Assembly (NCBI GenBank): GCA_964574325.1
Contig: CAZNMY010000010.1
Location: 1 to 64,000 of the forward strand
Direction: 5' to 3'
Source of the DNA: CAMDPA01 sp964574325
GTDB lineage: Bacteria; Pseudomonadota; Alphaproteobacteria; Rhizobiales; Hyphomicrobiaceae
Length of the DNA: 64,000 nt
Made by a program: the position numbers and the translations under genes. The notes below the pieces were generated by a model. The model searched no databases. It was not told where the DNA came from and saw only the letters and a program-made list of their open reading frames with translations. Of the stretch, positions 1 to 9,003 are shown in pieces. Numbering within the stretch: the stretch's first letter is position 1; every line of letters starts with the position of its first letter.

Positions 1-461
1 GCGGCCCCTTCGGGGCCAGTGCACTGCGCCAACATGAACGCCGAACAGCGCCTTTGTTTTCTCGACGGCGCCCGCACGCGAAAAGGTCCGTCAGCGTGGT
101 GTCTCTCACCCCCTGTTGCCCGCCGCCCACACTTCGGCTATAGAGCGGGCATTCGAGACTACGATCGGACCGGTCAAGAGGAGATCGGCCAATCGGGCGG
201 GCCCCTCGCTCCCTGGAGCGAGAGAGGAACGCCCAAAACCCGTTGGATGGGCGTATCGGCCCTCTGAGCGTGGCTCGACATCGTTCGACGAGAAGGCCCG
301 CCGGCCTGGAACTGCCCGAAGCGCCCCATCGCGCCAGGGCGTTCCCTGAGGCCCGCGCCTGATCATCACCCCGAAATGCAAATCGAAACCGCCCTCCCGG
401 ATGGCCGAAGGTCGCTTAGACCTCGGCCGATGCCGGTGGCACCAATGCCGATGGAGACTGA
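1..461. other. Leading stretch without a convincing gene
   Basis: No reading frame here looks like a real protein. A short GC-rich hairpin (GGCCCC, loop TTC, GGGGCC) at 3-17 could be the tail end of a terminator for a gene left of the window, but it has no T-run. The rpsA promoter and leader should lie in the second half. In many alphaproteobacteria cmk precedes rpsA, but no cmk sequence is visible. Confidence 0.4.
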
Positions 462-2174
462 ATGAGCACCGACACGCACAAATCGATGACGCCGAGCATG
501 GACGAGTTCACCGCCATGCTCAACGAGACCCTGGCCGAGGACATCGCCTACGAGGGCAATGTCGTCCGCGGCCGCATCGTCGCGATCGACAAGGACTTCG
601 CGGTGATCGACGTCGGCCTCAAGATGGAAGGCCGCGTCCCGGTGCGCGAGTTCGCCGTGGCCGGCAAGCCCGCCGATCTCAAGGCCGGCGACGAGGTCGA
701 GGTCTACCTCGAGCGCATCGAGAACGCGCTGGGAGAAGCCGTCCTGTCGCGCGACAAGGCCAAGCGTGAGGAGAGCTGGACCCGTCTCGAGCGTCAGTTC
801 GAAGCCGGCGAGAAGGTTCAGGGCGTCATCTTCAACAAGGTCAAGGGCGGCTTCACGGTCGATCTCGACGGCGCCGTGGCGTTCCTGCCGGGCAGCCAGG
901 TCGACGTCCGCCCGGTTCGCGACATCGGCCCCTTGATGCACCAGTCGCAGCCGTTCCAGATCCTGAAGATGGACCGCCGCCGCGGCAACATCGTGGTGTC
1001 GCGCCGTTCCGTCCTGGAAGAAACGCGTGCCGAGCAGCGCGCCGACATCGTGGCTCGCCTCGAGGAGGGCCAGGAGATCGAGGGCGTGGTCAAGAACATC
1101 ACCGACTACGGTGCGTTCATCGACCTCGGCGGCATCGACGGCCTGCTGCATGTGACCGACATGGCCTGGCGCCGCGTCAGCCACCCCAGCGAGATCGTCA
1201 ACGTCGGCGACAGCGTCAAGGTGCGCATCATCCGCATCAATCCGGACACGCAGCGCATCTCGCTCGGCATGAAGCAGCTGCAGGCCGATCCGTGGCTGTC
1301 GATCGAAGCCAAGTATCCGGTCGGCGGGCGCTTCAAGGGCACCGTCACGAACATTGCCGACTACGGCGCGTTCGTGGAGCTGGAGCCCGGCGTCGAAGGC
1401 CTGATCCACGTCTCGGAGATGAGCTGGACCAAGAAGAACATCCACCCCGGCAAAATCGTCTCGACGAGCCAGGCCGTGGAAGTTCAGATCCTCGAGGTCG
1501 ATCCCAACAAGCGCCGCATCTCGCTGGGCCTCAAGCAGACCCAGGACAACCCGTGGGATCACTTCCTCGCCAAGCACCCGAAGGGCACGATCATCGAAGG
1601 CCCGATCCGGAACATCACGGAATTCGGCCTGTTCATCGGGCTGGATTCGGGCATCGACGGCATGGTCCACCTGTCGGATCTCGACTGGAACCGCGCCGGC
1701 GACGAGGTGATCAAGGAGTTCAAGAAGGGCGACAACGTCAAGGCCATCGTGCTCGACGTCGACGCCTCGAAGGAGCGCATCTCGCTCGGCATCAAGCAGC
1801 TCGGCGGCGACCCTGCCGACGCGCTCGCCAAGTACAAGAAGGGCGACGCGGTCACCTGCGAAGTCATCAAGGTCGAGGACAACGGGATCGAGTGCAAGAT
1901 CATCGGCTCCGACATCACGACCTACATCAAGCGCGCCGACTTGTCGCGTGACCGCTCCGAGCAGCGCCCCGAGCGCTTCTCGGTCGGCCAGAAGGTCGAC
2001 GCCGCCGTGCTCAGTGCCGACAAGACGTCGCGCAAGATCACGGTTTCGATCAAGCAGCTTGAGATCTCCGAGGAGAAGCAGGCCGTGGCGCAGTACGGCT
2101 CTTCGGATGCCGGCGCATCGCTGGGCGACATCTTCAAGGCCGCGATCAAGAAGCGCGAAGAAGGCGACAAGTAG
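462..2174 (+). CDS. rpsA: 30S ribosomal protein S1
   Basis: This encodes ribosomal protein S1, 570 residues, which binds mRNA on the small subunit and helps start translation of structured or weak-SD messages. Six S1/OB-fold repeats can be followed through the protein. The later ones carry the typical 'YGAF(I/V)xL' and 'GLxHxSxM' strings (for example near residues 214-235, 300-322 and 386-408), each ending in a 'RISLGxKQ' block. Length and repeat number match the bacterial family. The ATG at 462 follows a GGAG about six bases upstream. It ends in an intergenic region with a clear terminator. Identification is firm. Confidence 0.97.
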   Translation: MSTDTHKSMTPSMDEFTAMLNETLAEDIAYEGNVVRGRIVAIDKDFAVIDVGLKMEGRVPVREFAVAGKPADLKAGDEVEVYLERIENALGEAVLSRDKAKREESWTRLERQFEAGEKVQGVIFNKVKGGFTVDLDGAVAFLPGSQVDVRPVRDIGPLMHQSQPFQILKMDRRRGNIVVSRRSVLEETRAEQRADIVARLEEGQEIEGVVKNITDYGAFIDLGGIDGLLHVTDMAWRRVSHPSEIVNVGDSVKVRIIRINPDTQRISLGMKQLQADPWLSIEAKYPVGGRFKGTVTNIADYGAFVELEPGVEGLIHVSEMSWTKKNIHPGKIVSTSQAVEVQILEVDPNKRRISLGLKQTQDNPWDHFLAKHPKGTIIEGPIRNITEFGLFIGLDSGIDGMVHLSDLDWNRAGDEVIKEFKKGDNVKAIVLDVDASKERISLGIKQLGGDPADALAKYKKGDAVTCEVIKVEDNGIECKIIGSDITTYIKRADLSRDRSEQRPERFSVGQKVDAAVLSADKTSRKITVSIKQLEISEEKQAVAQYGSSDAGASLGDIFKAAIKKREEGDK

Positions 2175-2186
2175 GTCGGTGAGATG

Positions 2187-2344
2187 GTGAGTGGCCAGTG
2201 GTGAGTGGGGGTAGTGCTCCCGGCACCTGCGCTCCTCACCTTCCGACCTGACAATCCGAACGGCGCTTCCTCACAAGGGTGGCGCCGTTTGTTTTTGTTG
2301 ACGGCTCTCGGCTGCTGCATTCCACTCACCACTCACCACTCACC
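2187..2344. repeat. 23-nt inverted repeat enclosing the rpsA terminator
   Basis: The left arm at 2187-2209 (starts GGTGAGTGGCCAGTGG) and the right arm at 2322-2344 (starts CCACTCACCACTCACC) are complementary at 21 of 23 positions. The right arm is itself made of repeated ACTCACC units. The arms enclose the compact rpsA terminator and could bring the intergenic region into a large stem. They do not match a repeat family I recognise. Confidence 0.55.
2259..2296 (+). terminator. Rho-independent terminator after rpsA
   Basis: An 8-bp perfect stem, AACGGCGC at 2259-2266 and GCGCCGTT at 2282-2289, is followed by a T-rich tract (TTTGTTTTT). It lies 85 nt after the rpsA stop codon and would separate rpsA from the next gene. 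Confidence 0.75.
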
Positions 2345-2361
2345 AACTCCACGAGGTTCCC

Positions 2362-2790
2362 ATGTCCTTGACGCTCGAGCAGGCCAACAAGATCGCGACG
2401 GTCGCGCTTCAACACGCGCGCGCCAACAAGATGAAGCCGATGGCCGTCGTGGTGCTCGACGAGCGCGGCGCAATGCGGGCGGTGCTCGCCGAGGACAACA
2501 CATCCGTCGGCCGCGCCAAGGTCGCATTCGGCAAGGCGAACGGCTGCGTGATGATGGGCCTCGGCTCTCGCGCGCTGCAGAGCCGCGCCAAGGACAACCC
2601 GCAGTTCATGGGCGCTTGCGACAACCTGTTCGGTGGCCTGATCGCCGTTCCGGGCGGCGTGCTCATCAAGGACGCGGCCGGCAACGTGGCGGGAGCCGTC
2701 GGCATCTCCGGCGACACCTCCGACAACGACGAAGCCTGCGCGATGGCCGGCATCGCAGCGGCCGGGTTGAAGGGTGATACGGGGGCTTGA
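2362..2790 (+). CDS. GlcG/HbpS-like heme-binding family protein
   Basis: A 142-residue protein of the GlcG/HbpS (PF03928-type) family. Family signs include an N-terminal helix ending in 'A.ANKMKPMAVVVLDE', a central 'FGKANGC' helix, the 'FGGLIAVPGGVLI' strand-loop and the closing 'GAVGISGDTSDNDEACA' segment. Members are often encoded beside catabolic genes; the HbpS branch binds heme and others have no proven activity. No signal peptide is visible, so it is probably cytoplasmic. The following TPP enzyme may be functionally linked, but a 440-nt gap separates them. Confidence 0.85.
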   Translation: MSLTLEQANKIATVALQHARANKMKPMAVVVLDERGAMRAVLAEDNTSVGRAKVAFGKANGCVMMGLGSRALQSRAKDNPQFMGACDNLFGGLIAVPGGVLIKDAAGNVAGAVGISGDTSDNDEACAMAGIAAAGLKGDTGA

Positions 2791-2887
2791 GTCTCTTTCG
2801 CTACGCACTTTCAATCTGCTGAGAATACGACGCGGGCCCGGGAGATAATGTGGGCCCGCTTGCTCGTTCAGGCTTGGGGCAGCGCAG

Positions 2888-3208
2888 ATGGTAATACGGA
2901 ACTACGTTTCTGAGTTCGACCAGATGATTCTGGACACCCGGTCTCCGACAATGCGCGACGACAGTTTGCGTTCTTACTGCACTCGCCCTCTGATCGATTA
3001 CTTGCGCAAGCGATACGTAAGCTGCAAGGGCGACATCAAATTAGCTGGCACTCCAGAAGTTCGTACTGTCATTGAATTGGTGCGGGAAGGCTTCAAGAAA
3101 AAAGGAAAGAACTTTAGCGAAAGGCGATGCATCGGGCACTGGAACTGGTGCATCAAGGAAAACTATCTCCCTCGATGGGCACAACCTATAGATCCTACAT
3201 CTGTATAA
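2888..3208 (+). CDS. Hypothetical protein, 106 aa, atypical composition
   Basis: A reading frame with noticeably lower GC than its neighbours. It would encode a basic protein ending in a tryptophan-rich segment ('GHWNWCIKENYLPRW'). It starts a few bases after a purine-rich stretch (TTGGGGCAGCGCAG) and stops 24 nt before the most likely start of the TPP enzyme. I do not recognise a family. The composition suggests either a recently acquired small gene or a chance frame; the fairly normal amino-acid mix favours a real gene slightly. Confidence 0.4.
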   Translation: MVIRNYVSEFDQMILDTRSPTMRDDSLRSYCTRPLIDYLRKRYVSCKGDIKLAGTPEVRTVIELVREGFKKKGKNFSERRCIGHWNWCIKENYLPRWAQPIDPTSV

Positions 3209-3231
3209 CCAATTCGAATGGAAACGCCACG

Positions 3232-4926
3232 ATGACCAAAGCCGGCCACAACCGCGTCATGACGGGGGCGGAATGCCTTGCGGACATGCTGAAAGCCTAC
3301 GAAGTCACGCACGTGTTCATGGTGCCGGCGGTGGTGCGCAAGACGTTCGCGGAAATGGAGACGCGCACGAACATCAAGCGGCTGCACGTGCACTCCGAGG
3401 CGACGGCTGCCTACATGGCGGACGGGTATGCGCGCGCGTCGGGAAAGCCCGGCATCTGCATGGCGCAGGTGATCGGCGCGCTCAATCTGGCGGCGGGGTT
3501 GCGTGACGCTTGGCTCGCCCACTCGCCCGTCATCGCGATCACGGGCGGGCGCGATCCCAAAACGAAGTTCCGCAAGGTCTATCAGGAGATCGACGACGTG
3601 CCGGCATTCGAGCCGGTGACGAAGTTCAACGCGACGGTCGACGACGTGTCGCGCTTCCCCGACATGATCCGGCAGGCGTTTCGCGTGGCGACGACGGGCA
3701 CGCCGGGGCCGGTACACCTGCAGATCCGCGGCAACGAAGGCCAACTCGACCAGGAGAGCGCGGAAATCGAGCCGATGGTGGAGCCGCAGTTCGCGCGCGT
3801 GCCGCCGTTCCGGCCGATGGCCGACGACGCGAGCATCAGGCAAGCGCTCGAGGTGATGCAGGCAGCCGCGCGGCCGGTGATCGTGGCGGGCGGCGGCGTT
3901 CGTGCGTCGGGCGCGCGGGATGAGCTGGTGGCGCTGGCGGAGGCGCTGCAGATCCCGGTCGTCACGTCGCTGAATGGTAAGGACTCGATAACCGGCACGC
4001 ATCCGCTTTCGGTCGGCGTCGTCGGCTCGTACTCGCGCGAGAGCGCCAACCGGCTCGTGACGCAGGCGGACCTCATCGTCTTCGTCGGCACCGAGACGGG
4101 CGGTATGACCACGCATTTCTGGGCGGTGCCGAAGATCGGTACGCCCGCGATCCAGATCGACATCGAGCCCGAGAACCTCGGCCGGAACTATCCGTTGCAA
4201 GCGGCCGTCAATGGCGACGCCAAGATGGTGCTCGCGCGGATGGTGGCGCTGGCCGACAAGAAGACCGCCGGCAAACGCAAGGCTTGGGTGGCCCAGGCGC
4301 AGGGCCTCGTGGCGGAATGGCGCGCGAAATTCAAGGACGCGCTCACATCGAACGCCGTGCCGATCCGGCCGGAGCGGCTGTGCGGCGAACTCACACGGAT
4401 CATGCCGGACGATGCGATCGTCGTCGTCGACACCGGCCACGCAGGCATGTGGATGGGCGGCATGTACGACCTGCGCACGCCGGGCCAGAGTTACATGCGG
4501 TCCGCCGGCCATCTCGGCTGGGCGTTCCCGGCAGGCTTGGGCGCGAAGTGCGCGGCGCCGAACCGGCCGGTCGTGACGTTCACGGGCGACGCCGGGTTCT
4601 GGTATCACATCGGCGACATCGAGACGGCCGCGCGCTGGGGGATCAATACCGTCACGGTCGTCAACAACAACGGCGGCGGCAACCAGTCGAAGCGCGGCTT
4701 CGATCGCGTCTACGGCGGCCAGCAGACCGAGCAGGCGCGCGAACTCTGGACGTTCTCGAAGGTGAACTTCGCGGCGATCGCGGAGAACATGGGCGCGATG
4801 GGCATCCGCGTCGAGAAGCCCGGCGACCTCGAAGGCGCGATGGCGAAGGCGCTGGCGGCGAAGCGGCCCGTCATCATCGACGTGGTCACCGATATCGATG
4901 CCCTGGCGCCGGTGGCGTTCGGTTGA
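3232..4926 (+). CDS. Thiamine-diphosphate-dependent enzyme (acetolactate synthase-like)
   Basis: A 564-residue member of the TPP enzyme superfamily that includes acetolactate synthase, benzoylformate decarboxylase and oxalyl-CoA decarboxylase. The N-terminal pyrimidine-binding domain has the conserved Glu in 'HSEATAAYMADGYAR' near residue 45. The central domain has 'PVIVAGGGVRASGA', and the C-terminal PP-binding domain has the motif 'GDAGFWYH' followed by 'VVNNNGGG'. The ATG at 3232 was chosen because it starts a normal N-terminus; the frame is open upstream to 3127. The substrate cannot be told from sequence. Nearby amidohydrolase and Bug-receptor genes suggest catabolism of a carboxylic or aromatic acid. 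Confidence 0.9.
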   Translation: MTKAGHNRVMTGAECLADMLKAYEVTHVFMVPAVVRKTFAEMETRTNIKRLHVHSEATAAYMADGYARASGKPGICMAQVIGALNLAAGLRDAWLAHSPVIAITGGRDPKTKFRKVYQEIDDVPAFEPVTKFNATVDDVSRFPDMIRQAFRVATTGTPGPVHLQIRGNEGQLDQESAEIEPMVEPQFARVPPFRPMADDASIRQALEVMQAAARPVIVAGGGVRASGARDELVALAEALQIPVVTSLNGKDSITGTHPLSVGVVGSYSRESANRLVTQADLIVFVGTETGGMTTHFWAVPKIGTPAIQIDIEPENLGRNYPLQAAVNGDAKMVLARMVALADKKTAGKRKAWVAQAQGLVAEWRAKFKDALTSNAVPIRPERLCGELTRIMPDDAIVVVDTGHAGMWMGGMYDLRTPGQSYMRSAGHLGWAFPAGLGAKCAAPNRPVVTFTGDAGFWYHIGDIETAARWGINTVTVVNNNGGGNQSKRGFDRVYGGQQTEQARELWTFSKVNFAAIAENMGAMGIRVEKPGDLEGAMAKALAAKRPVIIDVVTDIDALAPVAFG

Positions 4927-4965
4927 CATCGCGGCCGGTCGCCAAGTGGCCGCCCCTCACCCTGA

Positions 4966-4992
4966 CCCTCTCCCCGCGAAAGGCGGGGAGGG
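4966..4992. repeat. Intergenic GC-rich hairpin, possible terminator
   Basis: CTCCCCGC (4970-4977) pairs with GCGGGGAG (4983-4990), extended by flanking C and G runs. It follows a CCCTCACCCTGACCCTC string that is common in rhizobial intergenic repeats. It lies 40 nt after the TPP enzyme stop codon and could end that transcript, although no T-run follows. Confidence 0.5.
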
Positions 4993-5084
4993 AATAGATA
5001 GCCTATCTATTGCTACGTCGCGCGGACTCGCTATTGTCGCCGCGAAATCGTTTGCAGACCAAGAAACGCACCTGGAGGAAACCC

Positions 5085-6539
5085 ATGACCGACACTCGCG
5101 TGAGCCGTCGCGCCGCACTCACCGGCGCTGCCGCGCTCGGAGCAGCAACTCTCGTCCCCGGCGGCACATCCGCCCAACAGGCAGGCCGCGCAGCTTCGTT
5201 GCCCGGCCGCCGCGACATCCTGATCCGCGGCGCGAACGTGCTGACGATGGACGACAAGGTCCCGGATCTCGCGGTCGGCGACGTGCTGATCCGCAACGGC
5301 GCGATCGCCGAGGTCGGGCAGAAGCTCGCCGCCAAGGGCGCGCAGGTGATCGACGGCCGCGGCATGATCTGCATGCCGGGATTCATCGACACGCACTGGC
5401 ATTTCTGGACGAGCATTTTCCGCCCATTCGTCCGCGCGGATATCCCGGCCATGGGGTATTTCCCGGTCTCGAACAGGCTCGGTCAGCAGATGGAGCCCAA
5501 GCACAGCTACGCCAGCGTCAGGCTCGGCGTGGCGGAAGCGATGAGCGCGGGCGTCACCTCGGTGCACAACTGGGCGCACAACATCCGCAGCGCCGATCAT
5601 GCCGACGCCGAGCTTTCCGCGATGCGCGACATGGGCATCCGCGGCCGCTTCGCCTACGGGCCGGCGCAGGGCATGCCCGATACGCAGCCGATGGACTTCG
5701 AGGGCATGTCGCGCACGAAATCCAAGTGGATGACGGCGGGCAAAACCTCGCAGGACGGATTGCTGTCGATGGGCATCTGCTCGCGCAACGTCGGCGCGAT
5801 GAGCATCGGAGGTGCTGCCCGCGGCGTATTGACGATCGAGCAGACCAAGACCGACTGGACCAACGCGCGTAAGCTCGGCCTGCCGATCACGCTGCATACC
5901 TCCGGGCCGAGCCCGATCAAGGCGCTGGAGGCCGCCGAGCTTCTCGGCCCCGATGTACAGCTCATCCACGCCCTGCTGACGACGCCGGAAGAGCGCGCGA
6001 TCCTGAAGAAGCGTGGCGTCAGCTATTCGCTCGCGCCGATCGGCGAGGCGCGGCGGCCATCGAGCGTCGGCGTGATCCAGCTCGGCGAACTGCTTCAGGA
6101 CGGCGTGAAGGTGTCGCTGTCGACCGATCACACGACGAACTACAATTGCGATCCGTTCCAGAACATGCGCGTGCTGTTCGCGCTGCATCAGCATCGTCTG
6201 AACAACAAGCCGCCGCTTTCCGTGAAGCGGCTGGTGCAGCTCGCGACACTCGACGGCGCGGTCGATCTCGGCATCGCCGACAAGACCGGCTCGCTGACGC
6301 CGGGCAAGCGCGCGGATGTGATTCTCGTGCGCACGACCGACATCAACATGACGCCGGTCGGCGATCCCTACGAGGCGCTGGTGCAGCTCGCGCAGCCCGG
6401 AAACGTCGACACGGTGATCGTCGATGGCCGCGTGATGCGCCAGAAGGGACGCTTCACCGGGCTCGATCACGGGCGGATCGTGAAAGAAGCGCGCACTGCG
6501 GCAGAAGAGCTGCGCAGCAAGGCGAAGTGGCCGGCTTGA
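5085..6539 (+). CDS. Tat-exported amidohydrolase family protein
   Basis: A 484-residue metal-dependent amidohydrolase (imidazolonepropionase/cytosine deaminase-like superfamily). Residues 1-35 form a twin-arginine signal (SRRAALTGAAALGAATL) ending near an AQQA site, so the enzyme should be exported folded to the periplasm. Mature-protein motifs are 'GFIDTHWHFW' (first metal-binding HxH pair), 'ITLHTSG', 'LIHALLT' and 'SLSTDHTTNY' (metal Asp), plus a C-terminal 'GSLTPGKRADVILV' beta-sandwich segment. The ATG at 5085 follows GGAGG with good spacing. The substrate is unknown. Confidence 0.88.
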   Translation: MTDTRVSRRAALTGAAALGAATLVPGGTSAQQAGRAASLPGRRDILIRGANVLTMDDKVPDLAVGDVLIRNGAIAEVGQKLAAKGAQVIDGRGMICMPGFIDTHWHFWTSIFRPFVRADIPAMGYFPVSNRLGQQMEPKHSYASVRLGVAEAMSAGVTSVHNWAHNIRSADHADAELSAMRDMGIRGRFAYGPAQGMPDTQPMDFEGMSRTKSKWMTAGKTSQDGLLSMGICSRNVGAMSIGGAARGVLTIEQTKTDWTNARKLGLPITLHTSGPSPIKALEAAELLGPDVQLIHALLTTPEERAILKKRGVSYSLAPIGEARRPSSVGVIQLGELLQDGVKVSLSTDHTTNYNCDPFQNMRVLFALHQHRLNNKPPLSVKRLVQLATLDGAVDLGIADKTGSLTPGKRADVILVRTTDINMTPVGDPYEALVQLAQPGNVDTVIVDGRVMRQKGRFTGLDHGRIVKEARTAAEELRSKAKWPA

Positions 6540-6578
6540 TGATCGGTGTCAGACTTCAGGGCTTTGGCACCAGCTCTA

Positions 6579-6776
6579 GCCCAACCCGCCGTCATGACCC
6601 GGCGCCGGCCGGGTCATCCACNNNNNNNNNNNNNNNNNNNNNNNNNNNNNNNNNNNNNNNNNNNNNNNNNNNNNNNNNNNNNNNNNNNNNNNNNNNNNNN
6701 NNNNNNNNNNNNNNNNNNNNNGACACCTCTGCTTCATCGAAACGTGTCGTGGATGGCCGCCTTCGCGGCCATGACG
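6579..6776. repeat. REP-like intergenic repeat, copy A, interrupted by the assembly gap
   Basis: Bases 6579-6621 and 6722-6776 match the continuous 98-nt copy B at 6875-6972 exactly on the two sides of the N run. The repeat holds back-to-back hairpins: TGACCCGG/CCGGGTCA, CACGACA/TGTCGTG and GGCCGC/GCGGCC. This structure is typical of REP-like repeats in large alphaproteobacterial genomes. Confidence 0.8.
6622..6721. other. Assembly gap of 100 N
   Basis: Exactly 100 N, a conventional placeholder length. In copy B of the surrounding repeat the bases on the two sides of this gap are directly adjacent (CATCCAC then GACACC), so the true gap may be zero or a multiple of the repeat unit. Confidence 0.95.
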
Positions 6777-6874
6777 ACGCTGGTTTGTCTTGGTCGAGGT
6801 GAAGCGCATGGGCACATGAGGTCAGACCCGCCGGGTCTGACCCCGTCTACCGTCGAGGTTTGGAACGAGCGCCG

Positions 6875-6972
6875 GCCCAACCCGCCGTCATGACCCGGCG
6901 CCGGCCGGGTCATCCACGACACCTCTGCTTCATCGAAACGTGTCGTGGATGGCCGCCTTCGCGGCCATGACG
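6875..6972. repeat. REP-like intergenic repeat, copy B
   Basis: A continuous 98-nt copy of the repeat described at 6579-6776. A further separate hairpin, GGTCAGACCC/GGGTCTGACC at 6820-6842, lies between the two copies. Both copies occupy the space between the amidohydrolase and a Bug receptor. Confidence 0.8.
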
Positions 6973-7121
6973 TGGTGGATTTCTGGGCCAATGACCCAGC
7001 GGGTCGGCCCCTGGCTAGCCGACGGCTGGCCCTGGTGTGGAAGCTGCGTATTGACCGCGCCCGTCAGGAGCGGCAGATGACGTGCGGGGCCCGTCGAGAG
7101 GGCCGGCAGGTGGGGCACGAG

Positions 7122-8174
7122 ATGACACGTCGAATGATTGCGAAAGTCGCTGCAGCCATCTGCGCGGCGTGGATAGCATTGCCGTCGTCGGGCCACGCAC
7201 AAGATGCCGTCGCGGCGTTCTACAAGGGGCGGCAGATCACGGTGGTGATCGGGTCTTCGGCGGGCGGGGGATACGACACCTACGGCCGGCTGCTGAGCCG
7301 CCATCTCAGCCGGCATGTGCCCGGAAACCCCACCGTCGTTGCATCGAACATGCCGGGCGCCGGCAGCAACACGGCTGCCTACCACATCATGACTGCCGCG
7401 CCCAAGGACGGCACCTCCATTGCGATCGTGTTCGCCAGCGTGATCGTCGAGCCGCTGCTGGGCAAGCGAGGCCGTCAGAAATTCGATGCCGCCAAAATCG
7501 CGTTCGTCGGCAACGCCAACAAAGAAGTTTTCATGTGCGCTGTTCGCGCGCAGTCCGACATCAAGACGTTCGAGGACATGCGCAAGCGCGAGGTCGTTAC
7601 GGGGGCTAGTGCGGCAGGCGGCGCCACCGTCGACTTCCCGACGATGCTCAACACCTTCATGGGCACGAAAATCCGTATCGTCCGGGGCTATCCGGGAACG
7701 CGCGAGATCACGCTCGCCGTCGAAAAGGGGGAAGTCGATGGCGCATGCGGGCTCGCCTGGTCGACGACGTCGGTGCAATACCCGCGGACTTTGAAGGAGG
7801 GCCAACCGCTGCGGCTTCTGCTGCAGGAGGACATGGAGGGTCATCCCGTCCTCAGCGCAGCGGGCATCCCGACCACGGGCCAGATCGCGAAGGGTGATGC
7901 CGAGCGCCAGGCGCTGGCACTGTTCTATGCGCAGAACAGTTTCGGACGGCCGTTCATCGCATCACCGGACGTGCCAGCCGACAGGCTCGCAGCGCTGCGA
8001 ACGGCATTCAACGCGGCGATGAAGGACCCCGAGCTTCTCGCCGACGCCAAGCGGCTCAACGTCGACATTATTCCGAACTCCGGCCAGGAAGTGCAGCAGC
8101 TCGTCGCGAAGATGTACGCAACGCCTGCGGATGTCGTCTCGCGTGTCCGCAAGGCGCTCGGTCAGGACAACTGA
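7122..8174 (+). CDS. Tripartite tricarboxylate transporter substrate-binding protein (Bug/TctC family)
   Basis: A 350-residue periplasmic receptor of the Bug/TctC family. A signal peptide covers about residues 1-26 (basic MTRRMIAK start, then a hydrophobic stretch ending SGHAQ). The mature protein has the family strings 'FYKGRQITVVIGSSAGGGYD', 'HVPGNPTVVASNMPGAGS' and 'ITLAVEKGEVDG'. Such proteins bind carboxylates and feed TctAB membrane subunits, but no tctA or tctB lies in this window, so it is an orphan receptor. The ATG at 7122 fits the signal peptide. It is a clear paralogue of the protein at 21291-22346. Confidence 0.9.
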   Translation: MTRRMIAKVAAAICAAWIALPSSGHAQDAVAAFYKGRQITVVIGSSAGGGYDTYGRLLSRHLSRHVPGNPTVVASNMPGAGSNTAAYHIMTAAPKDGTSIAIVFASVIVEPLLGKRGRQKFDAAKIAFVGNANKEVFMCAVRAQSDIKTFEDMRKREVVTGASAAGGATVDFPTMLNTFMGTKIRIVRGYPGTREITLAVEKGEVDGACGLAWSTTSVQYPRTLKEGQPLRLLLQEDMEGHPVLSAAGIPTTGQIAKGDAERQALALFYAQNSFGRPFIASPDVPADRLAALRTAFNAAMKDPELLADAKRLNVDIIPNSGQEVQQLVAKMYATPADVVSRVRKALGQDN

Positions 8175-8186
8175 CGAAGGTCGCGC

Positions 8187-8900
8187 TCAGCGGACCACGC
8201 GGCTGCCGGCAGGATCGACGCGTCGCATGACGAAGACGAGGACGGCGCCCGCGGCGATTCCCCCTATGTGCGCCCACCAGGAGATCGGGCCGATGTTCGC
8301 GCCCGGTACGATATAGGGGATCGCCAGCATCGCGAATTGCGAGGCGACCCACGCGCCCAGCGCGAACAGGGCCGTGATCCGCAAGGGGATGAAGCGCATC
8401 GCGAGCACCCAGACACGGACGTGTGGGTAGAGGATGAGATAGGCGACGATCACGCCGGCCACAGCCCCGCTGGCGCCGATCAGCGGTTGGGGCGAGCCCG
8501 GCAACAGCAAAGCGTGAGCCATTGCGCCGGCGATTCCGCACGCCACATAGAACAGCGCGAATTTCAGATGGCCGAGCGCGTCCTCGACATTGTCGCCGAA
8601 CACCCAGAGGAAGGCCATATTCCCGATCAGGTGGGCGATGTCGCCATGAAGGAACATATAGGTGACGAGCGTATAGCGCTCGGGCACAGGCCAGAAGTCA
8701 TGCGGGCCCATCGCAGCGCCGCCGAATAGACCGGCGCGGAACAACTCGAGCGGCACCACGGCGAAGCTCGCGGCAGCGCGTTGCCCATCCGGCGACGTCT
8801 GAGCCAAGAAGATCGCGCACGTCAGTGCGATGAGGCCCCACGTCACGTAGGGCCGCGGGATGTGGCGGAGCGGATTGTCGTCGTGGACCGGAACGAACAC
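8187..8900 (-). CDS. Rhomboid family intramembrane serine protease
   Basis: A 237-residue polytopic membrane protein of the rhomboid family, which cleaves membrane-spanning substrates inside the bilayer. The catalytic serine is in 'GASG' (Ser144) and the histidine in 'WWAHIGG' (His211). The 'FLHGDIAHLIGNM' motif with the conserved His and Asn is at 84-95. Six hydrophobic segments can be followed. The N-terminus 'MFVPVHDDNPLRHI' is typical of the alphaproteobacterial branch. It converges with the Bug receptor gene. Confidence 0.93.
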   Translation of the reverse strand: MFVPVHDDNPLRHIPRPYVTWGLIALTCAIFLAQTSPDGQRAAASFAVVPLELFRAGLFGGAAMGPHDFWPVPERYTLVTYMFLHGDIAHLIGNMAFLWVFGDNVEDALGHLKFALFYVACGIAGAMAHALLLPGSPQPLIGASGAVAGVIVAYLILYPHVRVWVLAMRFIPLRITALFALGAWVASQFAMLAIPYIVPGANIGPISWWAHIGGIAAGAVLVFVMRRVDPAGSRVVR

Positions 8901-9003
8901 GGGAGCACCTTTCGGGTCGGACCGGCGCGGGCGCCGCCGGTCATTTCGCTGGCTTCACGGTCACGCGATATCGTCACGTCGTCCTGGTCAAGCTTCGGCC
9001 CGG

